From Cercophora sp. LCS_1 (Eukaryota > Ascomycota > Sordariomycetes > Sordariales > Lasiosphaeriaceae): 11,607 nucleotides of DNA. The translations under genes and the position numbers were made by a program. Positions within the stretch are counted from its first letter, which is position 1; every line of letters begins with the position of its first letter. The stretch covers positions 1 through 11,607 of the forward strand of contig JAPZLL010000110.1 of assembly GCA_036250225.1 (NCBI GenBank). The letters are read 5' to 3'. Shown here piece after piece: positions 1 through 6,780 of the stretch. The notes under the pieces are model-generated. The model did no database searches and had not been told where the DNA came from. It was given only the letters and a program-made list of their open reading frames with translations.

Positions 1-254
1 TATCCAGGCCTCTGACTCGGAGGAACAAGGTTCCTGTTGGTTCAGTAGTCTGTATTGGCGGTCTGGCCGGATGGGGAATAGCCTCGTGTCATGACTAGTG
101 CCTGGCACTAGCAGAGCGCCACTAAACGTGAGTCACCACAGTGACTCAGACGGAGTCTTGTGAATAGATCTATAAAGAAAGGGGTTCTGGCTGCAAGCCA
201 GAACCAGAAGTTAGTCAGTTAGTTTTTTGCATTCAATTCGATTGACTCCTCACA
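1..254 (+). mobile_element. LTR-like sequence, 3' part, ending ...CTCCTCACA
   Basis: This stretch is read as the end of an LTR retrotransposon or solo LTR. The sequence shows a TATA element (TATAAAG, 171-177) about 80 nt before a terminal ACA at 254, which gives the usual U3/R-U5 layout. A possible 5' edge is the TGTTGG at 35-40, giving a 220-bp LTR with TGT...ACA ends, but no matching target duplication is visible around 35-254. The right edge is the better supported one: reading frame and family resemblance of the zinc-finger gene stop there. A boundary at 252 (TG...CA) is also possible. The upstream part of the element lies outside the window. Superfamily is not assignable. Confidence 0.45.
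95..205. repeat. Three successive hairpins in the LTR-like sequence
   Basis: Three perfect inverted repeats lie within 111 bp. At 95-111 CTAGTGCC and GGCACTAG flank a single T. At 129-148 TGAGTCAC and GTGACTCA flank CACA; these arms also contain TGAGTCA and TGACTCA, the core recognised by Gcn4/cpc-1-type bZIP factors in fungi. At 183-205 GGTTCTGGCT and AGCCAGAACC flank GCA, just downstream of the TATA element, so this one would be in the transcript. The arms are seen directly; regulatory use is inference. Confidence 0.7.
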
Positions 255-559
255 ACGGTTTTCCCAGTATACTGGTTGTGCCCTGCAAACAGCATGGCTC
301 TTGACATGCGCTTCCCATTCGCTTCGTGTGCAGAAAAGAAGCTGCGGTGTAGGACAGTTTTCGGCGATGCAGGTATAAGGACACAGATCCTCTATGATAT
401 GCCGCCTGTGGACGATTTGTCAGGAGCGTCATGAAAAGGGAAGAGGGATGTACATACTTCCAGATCTTAGGGTCTTTGAATGTCTCCACCTGCAACGACT
501 GACAGCAACAGGGACACGGAAAGATCTCTCGGCCTTCTGGTATAACAGGCGGTTCTAGA
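255..559 (-). pseudogene. Broken fungal C2H2 zinc-finger gene fragment
   Basis: Read on the minus strand, exon 458-559 encodes LEPPVIPEGREIFPCPCCCQ and continues to KIW; exon 255-405 continues after a 52-bp intron. The spliced product reads KIWKRHIIEDLCPYTC, then AENC, and later EWEAHVKSH. This matches from memory a recurrent fungal pattern (PPxLPEGxxFxCPxC ... WxxHVxxDLxPYxC ... EWxxHxxxH) found in many multidomain ascomycete proteins, some with ankyrin or NACHT regions. It has a C-x4-C plus H-x3-H pair. The C-terminal part is lost at about 255, where the LTR-like sequence begins; the N-terminal part is cut at 559 by the TIR element. With one TA kept at that junction, the frame stays open about 13 codons into 1803-1841. 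The missing ends make it non-functional as it stands. DNA or protein binding by the parent gene is inference. Confidence 0.75.
406..457 (-). other. Intron inside the zinc-finger fragment
   Basis: A 52-bp minus-strand intron with donor GTATGT, branch-like CTGAC and acceptor CCACAG. Without splicing, the two halves of the domain are in different frames. Splicing joins W-K to R-H and produces the conserved W-x-R-H-x4-D-L-x-P-Y-x-C spacing, which is strong evidence that the intron is real. Confidence 0.8.
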
Positions 560-588
560 TAGTCCTGGAATTACCCATGGGTACCCAT
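560..588 (+). repeat. Left terminal inverted repeat
   Basis: Left TIR of the AT-rich element, pairing with 1769-1802. An additional GGGTACCCATGGGT copy at 600-613 lies just inside it, so the palindromic GGTACC/CCATGG core is repeated subterminally at this end. Confidence 0.7.
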
Positions 589-745
589 TGAGTCTTGGCG
601 GGTACCCATGGGTTTGTGGTAATCAATGTGGTAATATTAGGGTGGTGATATAATTTGTTTTTAACTATTCTACTAATAAAAATATTTTATATTAAAAATG
701 TTAATATGTTACTTTTTGATGATGTGCAACTTTAAAACAACCTTT

Positions 746-1325
746 TGTCACGACCCAGGTCATGACCTCAAGGGGGGAGCACGGGCCAGCCACGAAGCAC
801 CAATCATTGGGCCCAGGGTGCAACGATCCACAAAGCCCGAACGGACCAATCAGGTAGGACCCGGCCCCGATGGACCCGGCCTCGGGTCCATGGTGCTCGG
901 GTCCATGGAGGAACCAATCAGATCGGACCCGGCCCCGATGGACCCGGCCCCGGGTCCATGGCGCCCGGGTCCACGAAAGAACCAGTCAGGAGGGACCCGG
1001 CCCCGATGGACCCGGCCTCGGGTCCAACAGGCTCGGGTCCCGGGAAACATCGCAAGTATATAGATACGATAGTTGTGCCCACAACCGTGTGAGGACCCTT
1101 GGATCCTCACGCTAGCAATACATTGTTCTTGAGCACCGCTCAGTGAGACCCATCGTCCGGGACCTTGGAGTCTACGATCTGCTTGACAGTGTATCATCCT
1201 TCGAGAGTTGTCCTAGCCTTCACTCAGTCACCTTGCATCCACCACCTAGAGCATTGGACTCTGTCCGCTCTTACGATCTGTCTTTGCCAAGCCCCCCCTT
1301 GGAGCACTTGGAGCAGGCCGTAACA
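746..1325 (+). mobile_element. Solo LTR of a retrotransposon
   Basis: A 580-bp LTR with near-inverted ends, TGTCACG...CGTAACA, flanked on both sides by the identical 5-bp duplication CCTTT (741-745 and 1326-1330). The TSD shows this is a single LTR left by recombination, not part of a full element: no gag-pol lies on either side. It contains a perfect 12-bp palindrome AGGTCATGACCT (757-768), three 68-bp tandem repeats, and a TATATA at 1057-1062 as a likely promoter element. It is nested in the TIR element and is therefore younger than it. A Ty3/gypsy origin is likely from the TGTCACG start and 5-bp TSD but not proven. Confidence 0.88.
845..1048 (+). repeat. Three 68-bp tandem repeats in the solo LTR
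   Basis: Units start at 845, 913 and 981, each beginning ACCARTCA and containing GGACCCGGCCCCGATGGACC followed by a complementary GG-Y-CGGGTCC stretch. GGACCCGG and CCGGGTCC-type words make each unit internally self-complementary. The open frames over this area come from the repeat and its GC richness and are not genes. Confidence 0.9.
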
Positions 1326-1330
1326 CCTTT

Positions 1331-1768
1331 TCACCCATTTCCACATTTTAATATTATCTCCTAATACCCCCCCATCAGTATTAGGATGTAATGTATAAAA
1401 ATAGGTAGCCTAGGGGGTTATAAATTATTACGGAAAAAGTATTTAATGGAATACTTTGTGGCAAACGCCTTATAAAGGGAGTTAAAGAAATATAAAAGTG
1501 TTTAAAAATATTAAAAACAGTTTAAATAACAAGCTAGATATAAATAATAATAACTATAATAACTAATATATTATATTTGGATCTGGATTTATTAAAATGT
1601 GAGCTCATACATATATAAATTAATATATATTAAATCAATATATATATATTAATTTATATATTAGTTACTACATTCTTTACCACATATATTTATACTTAAA
1701 CTATTACTCAGAGGACTAAATATACATCTATATTATTATACACATTATTATATTTATTATCATAATTG
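1331..1768. other. AT-rich interior of the TIR element, no gene
   Basis: This 438-bp stretch is dominated by A/T, with long ATATAT and AATAATAATA runs from about 1540 to 1760 and no ORF. Together with 614-740 it forms the body of the TIR element. The composition is compatible with repeat-induced point mutation (C-to-T) of an old repeat, but without other copies this cannot be separated from an element that was AT-rich from the start. Confidence 0.6.
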
Positions 1769-1802
1769 ATGGGTACCCATGGGTGGGTAATTCCAGGCAC
1801 TA
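1769..1802 (-). repeat. Right terminal inverted repeat
   Basis: Right TIR of the AT-rich element. It contains GGGTACCCATGGG followed by TGGGTAATTCCAGGCACTA and matches the left end in reverse complement, except for one extra base and one extra 4-nt unit. Confidence 0.7.
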
Positions 1803-1894
1803 ACCGAAGGAGGGTGGGGCACCAAGGCGTGTTGTTGTGTGCTACACCTCTGACCTGTCCCAGTTCCTGGTCAGGTTCCTGGTCGTCCGCCCTT

Positions 1895-2140
1895 TAGCCC
1901 CACACCCTTTCGGCCAAATCCTACGCCCGTAAACATGGAAATAGCCTCACCGCAGGGTTAGCCCCACACCCTACCGGCGACTGAATCGCACGCCCGCAAA
2001 CATCAAAACGGCTTCACCACAACAATAGCCCCGCACCCTTTTCACCAACCCCACGCCTGTGAACATGAAAATAGCTTCATTTCAACACTATACCCACACC
2101 ATTCCAGCCCCATTGCACGCCTGTGAACATCGGGAATGTC
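1895..2140 (+). repeat. Four degenerate 64-67-bp tandem repeats upstream of gene 1
   Basis: Units start near 1895, 1959, 2026 and 2091. Each begins with TAGCCCCRCACCCT or a decayed form and carries a core such as CACGCCTGTGAACATGAAA about 27 nt later. The cores start at about 1923, 1990, 2052 and 2117. The first copy contains GTAAACA, a forkhead-type core; the others read GCAAACA or GTGAACA. The array ends about 30 bp before the TATA box of gene 1, so it lies in the presumed promoter. A cis-regulatory role is inference. Confidence 0.75.
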
Positions 2141-2152
2141 CACAGGCGTGCA
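2114..2152. repeat. 17-bp inverted repeat at the end of the array
   Basis: The arms TGCACGCCTGTGAACAT (2114-2130) and ATGTCCACAGGCGTGCA (2136-2152) pair at 16 of 17 positions around the 5-nt centre CGGGA. The left arm is the core of the fourth tandem unit and the right arm is an inverted copy of the same core, so the array ends in a head-to-head pair just upstream of the gene 1 TATA box. Confidence 0.85.
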
Positions 2153-2170
2153 CAGACCACCCTCAACAGG

Positions 2171-2178
2171 TATAAATA
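2171..2178 (+). promoter_or_regulatory. TATA box of gene 1
   Basis: TATAAATA, followed after about 25 nt by a pyrimidine-rich CTCCGAGCCCCC/CCCTCTCCCTC stretch suited to transcription start sites. It lies 326 nt upstream of the gene 1 ATG. The related gene 3 has an ATATTTAT element at a similar distance. Confidence 0.55.
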
Positions 2179-2203
2179 AAGGGCCTCCCCCCCAGATTCC
2201 AAC

Positions 2204-2496
2204 CTCCGAGCCCCCCTCTCCCTCTCCCTCTCCCGAATTCAGCTTTCGATCTTCCGATCCGTACCTGGTTCAGCGGTTACCTTACTTGCTTCGCTTTCTT
2301 CGCACCCCGAGCTCAACTCGCCGACTTTTTGCGTTTTTTCGCTTTTGCGTTTTTTGCTCCTGCTCTCAGCTTTTGCTTTCCGCACTCGCCTTTTGCACCT
2401 GCTCTTCGCACCTGAATTTTTCTTTCGCGACTTCGTGTTTCGATCTCTCTATTAGCTCTTCGCTCTTTGCGGATTCTCGTTCTTACGGCCGTCGAC
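2204..2496 (+). promoter_or_regulatory. Leader of gene 1, shared with gene 3
   Basis: This is the presumed 5' untranslated leader. Block 2239-2266 matches the minus strand of 11031-11004 at 24 of 28 positions, and CTCCGAGCCCC just upstream matches as well. Further on, T-rich words such as CTTTTTGCG, TTTTTTCGC and CTTTCCGCA plus CTCGC (about 2315-2395) recur in the gene 3 leader in the same order. No in-frame upstream start is needed: the first suitable ATG is 2497. An open frame across this leader (2136-2750) crosses the TATA box and is rejected as a gene. Confidence 0.6.
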
Positions 2497-2952
2497 ATGC
2501 CTTCTTCCAACGGGTGCTCTCGCGGCGTGTCGATCTTGATCTTCGCGTTGCAGTGCGTTCCGATCGCGCTGGCTCTGGCTCCGCTAATCTTCATGACGGT
2601 TGCTCCGCCCTCCGCGTTGCTAATTCTGTTCGGCCTCGCGACTTCGCTCTTCCGCTTCGTTCGCGCCATCGACGGCCCGGTGACGGTGTTTGTTGTGGTC
2701 GCCGCGGTGATCTTCGTCCCGGCGCACCACCTCATCCGCCTGATCCGTGACCGTTCGATCCCCAAGGCGAAGGTCCTCTACACCGCTTACAAAGAAGCTC
2801 GTGAGGAGTTGGTTGGGGAGCGTCGGACTGTAAACGACCTCCTTGACCGACCCGAGTCCTTGGAGGAGTGCGAGCGCTACTGCCTCGACCCTTGCTTGTT
2901 CTTCTCGGAAGAAGAGATCGAGGTCATGGCGCGCCGCCGACGGGGCAACTAG
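2497..2952 (+). CDS. Gene 1: small three-helix membrane protein, unknown function
   Basis: A 151-residue protein that I cannot assign to a family. Hydrophobic segments lie at about 11-35, 39-55 and 61-78, so three membrane helices are likely. A charged cytoplasmic-type tail of about 70 residues follows, rich in E, R and K, with Cys at 125, 129 and 133 (every fourth residue, on one helix face) and RRRR at 146-149 near the end. Codons are mostly C/G-ending, unlike the surrounding non-coding DNA. The ATG at 2497 has a purine at -3; a frame extension to a TTG at 2467 is ignored because fungal genes start at ATG. A TATA box and leader lie upstream, and an intron starts 4 nt after the stop. The shared leader suggests kinship with gene 3, although the protein sequences are only similar in layout. 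Real gene: fairly sure; function: unknown. Confidence 0.75.
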   Translation: MPSSNGCSRGVSILIFALQCVPIALALAPLIFMTVAPPSALLILFGLATSLFRFVRAIDGPVTVFVVVAAVIFVPAHHLIRLIRDRSIPKAKVLYTAYKEAREELVGERRTVNDLLDRPESLEECERYCLDPCLFFSEEEIEVMARRRRGN

Positions 2953-2956
2953 ACGG

Positions 2957-3013
2957 GTAAGCTTTCGCGCAGAGCTTTTGGAGTTGAGATAAGAATTGCT
3001 GACACCTACGCAG
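2957..3013 (+). other. Intron just after the gene 1 stop codon
   Basis: 57 bp: donor GTAAGC, branch GCTGAC with its A at 3002, acceptor CGCAG ending at 3013, branch-to-end distance 11 nt. The donor begins 4 nt after the stop codon, so it would be a 3' UTR intron too close to the stop to be expected to trigger nonsense-mediated decay by the usual distance rule. Confidence 0.7.
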
Positions 3014-3034
3014 TTGCGCCCGTCCGTTCGAAAG

Positions 3035-3328
3035 ATGATTTCGGGCCCTCGTTGTGCACGGGTATCTAGTCGCTGCCATCAAGCTCCCGACGTGTACGAG
3101 TACTTGAGCGCTCGCATCATACGCTCGCGTGATGCGAAATTGCGCGGCACCATCAAGCTTTTTGGGCTCTCGGGATCTGGGGAGACCTCGGTGAGATTTG
3201 CCGCCGTCCTACCATGTCTTGGCTGGGTAGATGCTAATAGGCGGCAGTTTGAGGCCTTCGAACAACTCCCGCTCTTCGACCCTGAGATAAGATCCCGCCA
3301 CCGAGCGCTTTACACGGACCTGGGTTGA
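3035..3328 (+). CDS. Second ORF downstream of gene 1, spliced
   Basis: Starting at the ATG at 3035 in the exon after the first downstream intron, an open frame runs through 3190, skips the intron 3191-3247, and ends at TGA 3326-3328, giving 78 residues. The frame also stays open if the intron is retained, because it is 57 bp and stop-free. The product has a balanced composition (ends LPLFDPEIRSRHRALYTDLG) and codons look moderately coding, but no domain is recognised. It is not in frame with gene 1 after splicing. It could be the second ORF of a two-ORF transcript, the tail of a decayed longer gene, or chance. Confidence 0.3.
   Translation: MISGPRCARVSSRCHQAPDVYEYLSARIIRSRDAKLRGTIKLFGLSGSGETSVRFAAVLPCLGWVDANRRQFEAFEQLPLFDPEIRSRHRALYTDLG
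3191..3247 (+). other. Second intron downstream of gene 1
   Basis: 57 bp: donor GTGAGA, branch GCTAAT (A at 3237), acceptor GGCAG ending at 3247, 10 nt from the branch. All signals match the fungal consensus. Confidence 0.65.
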
Positions 3329-3377
3329 GCCCTGCCATCAGGCCTTTTAGGCTTCCCCAGGTTTTGCGGAGATCGAC

Positions 3378-3422
3378 GTAAGCTCGTCCGCCACATTGCC
3401 TTCCAATGCTAATGCGTTGCAG
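3378..3422 (+). other. Third intron downstream of gene 1
   Basis: 45 bp: donor GTAAGC, branch GCTAAT (A at 3412), acceptor TTGCAG ending at 3422, again 10 nt from the branch. With the two introns before it, this forms a regular plus-strand series at 2957-3422. Confidence 0.6.
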
Positions 3423-5557
3423 TTTGGACTGGAGAACAATCTGTGGTTTTCAACATCCGGGCCCCGTTTCTTGCCATAAAGCCCTTTTTGTCGACTCGCG
3501 AGACGAGCCTGCCAACAAGCACTTGGGGCGTCTGAGATTTTGGGTCCCGCCATCAAGTTCTCGAGCTCAGTTAGTTTGCCTTTCAGCAACCCCGCGGTCC
3601 GAGTTACTGCGCCGGTTGTCCGTCGCTCGGCTTCGGTGAGGGAATTGGCATTGGGCTGGGCTTTGGATGAAGACTTTCAGAATAGATGGCCGAGGTTTTG
3701 TATCTTAGCTCGGAATTTTACTTGGCTCTTTCTGCACTTGAATTCATATTTTGCTCCGGCCGTCTAATATGTAACCTCGCCTTCTTTCATCTTCCAGCGC
3801 CCCAAAAACGTTGAACCCAACATCTGCCAACAAGAGCGACGGAGTCTGGTGGCAAGATTCCAGAGAGCGCCCAAATAGGCATAGTGTGGATGATAGACAA
3901 GGCTGATAACAAGGCTGTGCGCGCACGGACCATCCAACAGACAAGACTTCTACAGCGCAGGCTCCGGCAAACTGTCCCACCTTCAACCTTTGCAACATCA
4001 ACACGGCCTTCCAAACCAATCCCTCTCTGCATCTTTGGGCCCATAAAATCAGTCGTGGCCTTCTTTAATCCTCACAAACGTTGCCAGTCACAATCACCGG
4101 CAGCGGCGCGCCACGAACATCCCTTACGCGAGCAGGACCGGCAACGATCCTGCCTTGAGGGGCTCAGCAAAAGACCAAGAAGAGCGCTCGATCCGCGAAC
4201 GGCAGCGTCAAGGGCAAACGCTCTAGTGTCCTTTGTTCCTTTGTTCCGTCCCTTGCTGAGCACACCTCTGAACAACAAGCGCCCAGCCTCAGCCGGAAGC
4301 GAGACCATGGCGCCCACAACCAGCGAAGAAGCCCACCACACACCGCCGAATTCGTCTTCACGACACAGCACACACGAGACACGGCGGGGTAATGACGTCA
4401 GGTCATCTGAGAGCGCCAGGCTTTAGCCTCGTGGAGGCTGGGGAGCAGCCACAAGCCCAGAGCGACTACAGCTGCCACCCGCGGCTTCCCTCCATGTCAA
4501 TATCTCTGCTTTTCCTTCAACATGAGACTGGTTACCCCGCTTCAAGGTGGCAGTCGCCGGCTTCGCAGCTTCCTGGTGTCTCTCTGAAGTCGTGGCCCAA
4601 GCTCGTCTGGACGAGTATAACCCCCCCCCCCTCTGTCGTCTCTCCTCTCTTCCTCTCCCTTTCAACTTTTGAGCCCAGCGGACGGTGGAGGTCTTGCTCG
4701 TGCCCGCGGCCCTCCTCGGAGAGAGCTTCTCTTCCCCTCATTCCGTTGGCCTCTCTTCCTCACACGCAAGTAGGCTACCTCTCTGTTCACCACGGTCTTT
4801 TCCTCCATGTCATCATCGTTGTCTCTGATCGTATGTCCAGTCGGCATGTTCACCTCAGGCATCGTCGCTGCGCCGCCATGTCAGGCTTGGGCCGTCCTTC
4901 TCTCTACCCAGGACGGAGGCTTCCTCGGTGAGCCCCTAGCACTTTCTCTTCGGGTTTTCTCTCCACATCTGGGCCCCTCACAACCCCGTCGTTTTGCCCT
5001 CGCTCCTTCTCACTACCGCGGCTGCCATGATGTGCCACTTCTCAGCAGTTGGGCTGGCCCCTTCCTTGATGTCTCGAGCACTACCCACAGGAGCCCGCCG
5101 CTGCGTTGCCTCCGGTCTCCTCCATCGTGCCCCACCACTTGGTCAAGGACACCTTCGTTGCAGCCTTCCTTGGCACGACACGATATCTGCCCATAGCCCA
5201 TCCGCTTCAAAGAGGGACTCCGGGCACTGGCCCTGCCTGTCGTCACCCAGGATGGCCAAAGCTAGTTGGGCGTGAACAGGTCTCCGATCTCTTCTCCTCT
5301 CCTCTGCTCCTTCTGCTGCTTCTCTTCATCATCCTCCCTTCAGTGTCTTACGTTTGGTTCAGCAACCCAGCAATCCCCAACGCATCCGTCTCTCCTTCCC
5401 TCGCTGCGTAAGCTCTTATCAAGACACGCAATCTCCACCCACTGCTTTGATCTTCTCTTTTTTGTTCCCACTTCTCGTCATTGCACCTGCTTTGTCGGGT
5501 CGGGACCATAGTCCTATCTCAACCTATTGCTCGCCATGGCGGCCTGCCCCATTCACA
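3423..5557. other. No supportable gene; pyrimidine-rich plus strand
   Basis: About 2.1 kb without a gene I can defend. The plus strand is C/T-rich, especially 4440-5500, with a run of 11 C at 4621-4631. This depletes stop codons and explains several long but featureless frames. The best of these is 3890-4426 (178 codons from its first ATG): basic and Ser/Pro/His-rich, no motif. TTCATCTTCCAG at 3786-3797 looks like a splice acceptor and GTGAGG at 3636 like a donor, but no convincing branch site joins them. TGACGTCA at 4393-4400 is a perfect CRE/ATF-type palindrome with no clear target gene. The segment may be transcribed but non-coding, or decayed genes. Confidence 0.4.
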
Positions 5558-6241
5558 ATGAGGGCTGTAGTTTCTTCGAGCAGTGATAATTTCCACCAGT
5601 CTGGTTGTCAAGCTGGTCCCTGTCCGGAACGATGGCCACACACATGGCTCCCCTCGCCCATTGGGCGTGCGTGGCGTTGGTGCTCCACGACCGTGTCAGC
5701 AGCCTCCGACCCGTTTCTTCTCCTATTTGTGTTGACTGCCACAGTCCTTCTCAGTTTCTCAATCAGCCTAGTCAAGAGTATGGCTAGGAGAACCGGGGAC
5801 AGGACAAGTGCGCTGACGACAAGCTCGCCCCGTGTGACAGGAGAGTCTCTCGGACAACAGGACTTGTCCGTGATTGGGTTCTTCAGCCAGCCAGCAAAAG
5901 GTCGACAAACAGCCCCGTGTTCGAACCGATCGCAACGACTGTGAGTTTTCTCGTCTCGCCCTAATGCTAGTTTGCCGAGCAGATGGCCTGAGCGTGAGAG
6001 GCTAGGAAACAGTTCAAGGTGAGACGGTCTTCCAGAGTCCTTGAAAGTGACTTGAAGCTGACGGCTTTTCGCCAGTCCATTCTCATTGCCGAGTCTTGCG
6101 TGCCCCGGGAATTTCCCGTCCCGGCCGAGCCCCCGCGCAACCCTTGGCCTGCGAGCAGTAGATTCCGTGAAGACGACATCAACGGTGGAGGGCCTCTTGC
6201 GCCGTCTGCCTTGGGAGTTGTATAGCGCACTGGGTTCTTAA
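5558..6241 (+). CDS. Candidate three-exon gene, one membrane segment
   Basis: Exons 5558-5940, 5983-6018 and 6076-6241 sum to 585 nt, an uninterrupted frame of 194 residues. The start lies in CACAATG, a good fungal initiation context. The introns were picked from splice signals alone, and the frame stays open across both, which is the main support. Residues about 52-73 form a strongly hydrophobic segment (PFLLLFVLTATVLLSFSISL) followed by basic KSMARR, suggesting a single-pass membrane protein. The last exon ends with EGLLRRLPWELYSALGS. No family is recognised. Against it: an upstream ATG at 5536 opens a 16-codon ORF overlapping the start, the first intron is only 42 bp, and the pyrimidine-rich strand favours hydrophobic, stop-poor frames. 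Confidence 0.38.
5941..5982 (+). other. Candidate intron 1 of the 5558-6241 gene
   Basis: 42 bp: donor GTGAGT, branch-like CTAAT (A at 5964) 18 nt before the acceptor GAGCAG. It is short for a fungal intron but within the known range. Confidence 0.4.
6019..6075 (+). other. Candidate intron 2 of the 5558-6241 gene
   Basis: 57 bp: donor GTGAGA, branch AGCTGACG (A at 6061), acceptor TTCGCCAG ending at 6075. All three signals are strong. Confidence 0.55.
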
Positions 6242-6780
6242 CTTTAGGAAGGGGGAGATGCTTGCCCTTCTCGGGTGTTTGACATTTGTGTCAAGCCTCA
6301 TTAGCGCTCAATTGCTCGTTCGTGTCTGCGCATTGTTATATAGTTCTGTAATTGTAGACTGGGTTGAATTACTGTCTCAACTCCCATTCCGTACGCATCT
6401 TTGCTTGTATCCGCCTCTTCTGCTATCGGCGCGCGACGTTGCCTACGAGGCTGAAGGCGTGTCGGCTGCTTGGCGAATTCCCGGGACGATCTCTGGACTT
6501 ACACCAAGGTGCTGAGGGTGGCCAAAGCTTTCCAAGACGACAGCAGACGCTGGATCTCGTTGCACCTTTCTACTCCCCTGTTACCTTGCATCCATCGATC
6601 GCGAGCGACCAGTACGAACTTCACAACCTTGTGTCCTCCACTTCCTCGAACCAGACTCCCCACCTCAGCAACTGAAATCTACACGACAGAAGCCAATCGA
6701 ATCTTCCCGCCGTCCTTTTCACGCGCGCGATCTGGTCTGTCACCTTCGCCATCGCGCTTCACTCTCTCAAGACCGCCACG
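6242..6780 (+). promoter_or_regulatory. Upstream region and leader of gene 2
   Basis: This 540-bp stretch has no coding frame I support. TATATAG at 6337-6343 is a possible TATA box, 438 nt before the gene 2 ATG. From about 6560 onward the strand is C/T-rich with CACC/CTTC runs, typical of a fungal leader. It does not share the leader block common to genes 1 and 3. Confidence 0.35.

Larger units (their letters stand above)
560..1802. mobile_element. AT-rich non-autonomous TIR DNA transposon (MITE-like)
   Basis: The two ends are imperfect inverted repeats. The left end reads TAGTCCTGGAATTACCC and then ATGGGTACCCAT (560-588). The reverse complement of the right end reads TAGTGCCTGGAATTACCC, then ACCC, then ATGGGTACCCAT (1769-1802). 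The arms differ by a 1-nt and a 4-nt indel. The outermost TA at both ends could be a TA target duplication (Tc1/mariner-like); alternatively TAGTG resembles hAT termini, but no 8-bp duplication is seen. The interior, apart from the nested LTR, is very AT-rich and has no transposase ORF. Without the LTR and one TSD copy the element is about 658 bp. It interrupts the zinc-finger gene. Confidence 0.65.

Noticed and set aside
95..111. TAGTGCCTGG here equals the right TIR terminus of the 560-1802 element
   Set aside because: The match stops after 10 bases and is explained by the local palindrome; no second TIR or AT-rich body accompanies it.
850..1197. Pro/Gly-rich frames on both strands in the solo LTR
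   Set aside because: They translate the 68-bp tandem repeats, whose period is not a multiple of three, so all frames look repetitive; there is no protein family signal.
2136..2750. 204-codon plus-strand frame overlapping gene 1
   Set aside because: It runs through the inverted repeat, the TATA box and the leader and overlaps gene 1 in another frame; its openness follows from pyrimidine richness.
4392..5511. Several overlapping plus-strand frames of 80-180 codons
   Set aside because: Ser/Pro/Leu-rich products from a C/T-rich strand, no motifs, mutually overlapping and mostly without good start sites.
5536..5586. Short ORF MAACPIHNEGCSFFEQ resembling a zinc-binding start
   Set aside because: Only 16 codons and then a stop; no continuation was found by simple splicing. 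Kept only as a possible upstream ORF of the 5558 gene.
5915..5930. GTTCGAACC, resembling a tRNA B box
   Set aside because: No A box, acceptor stem or anticodon arm at the right spacing.
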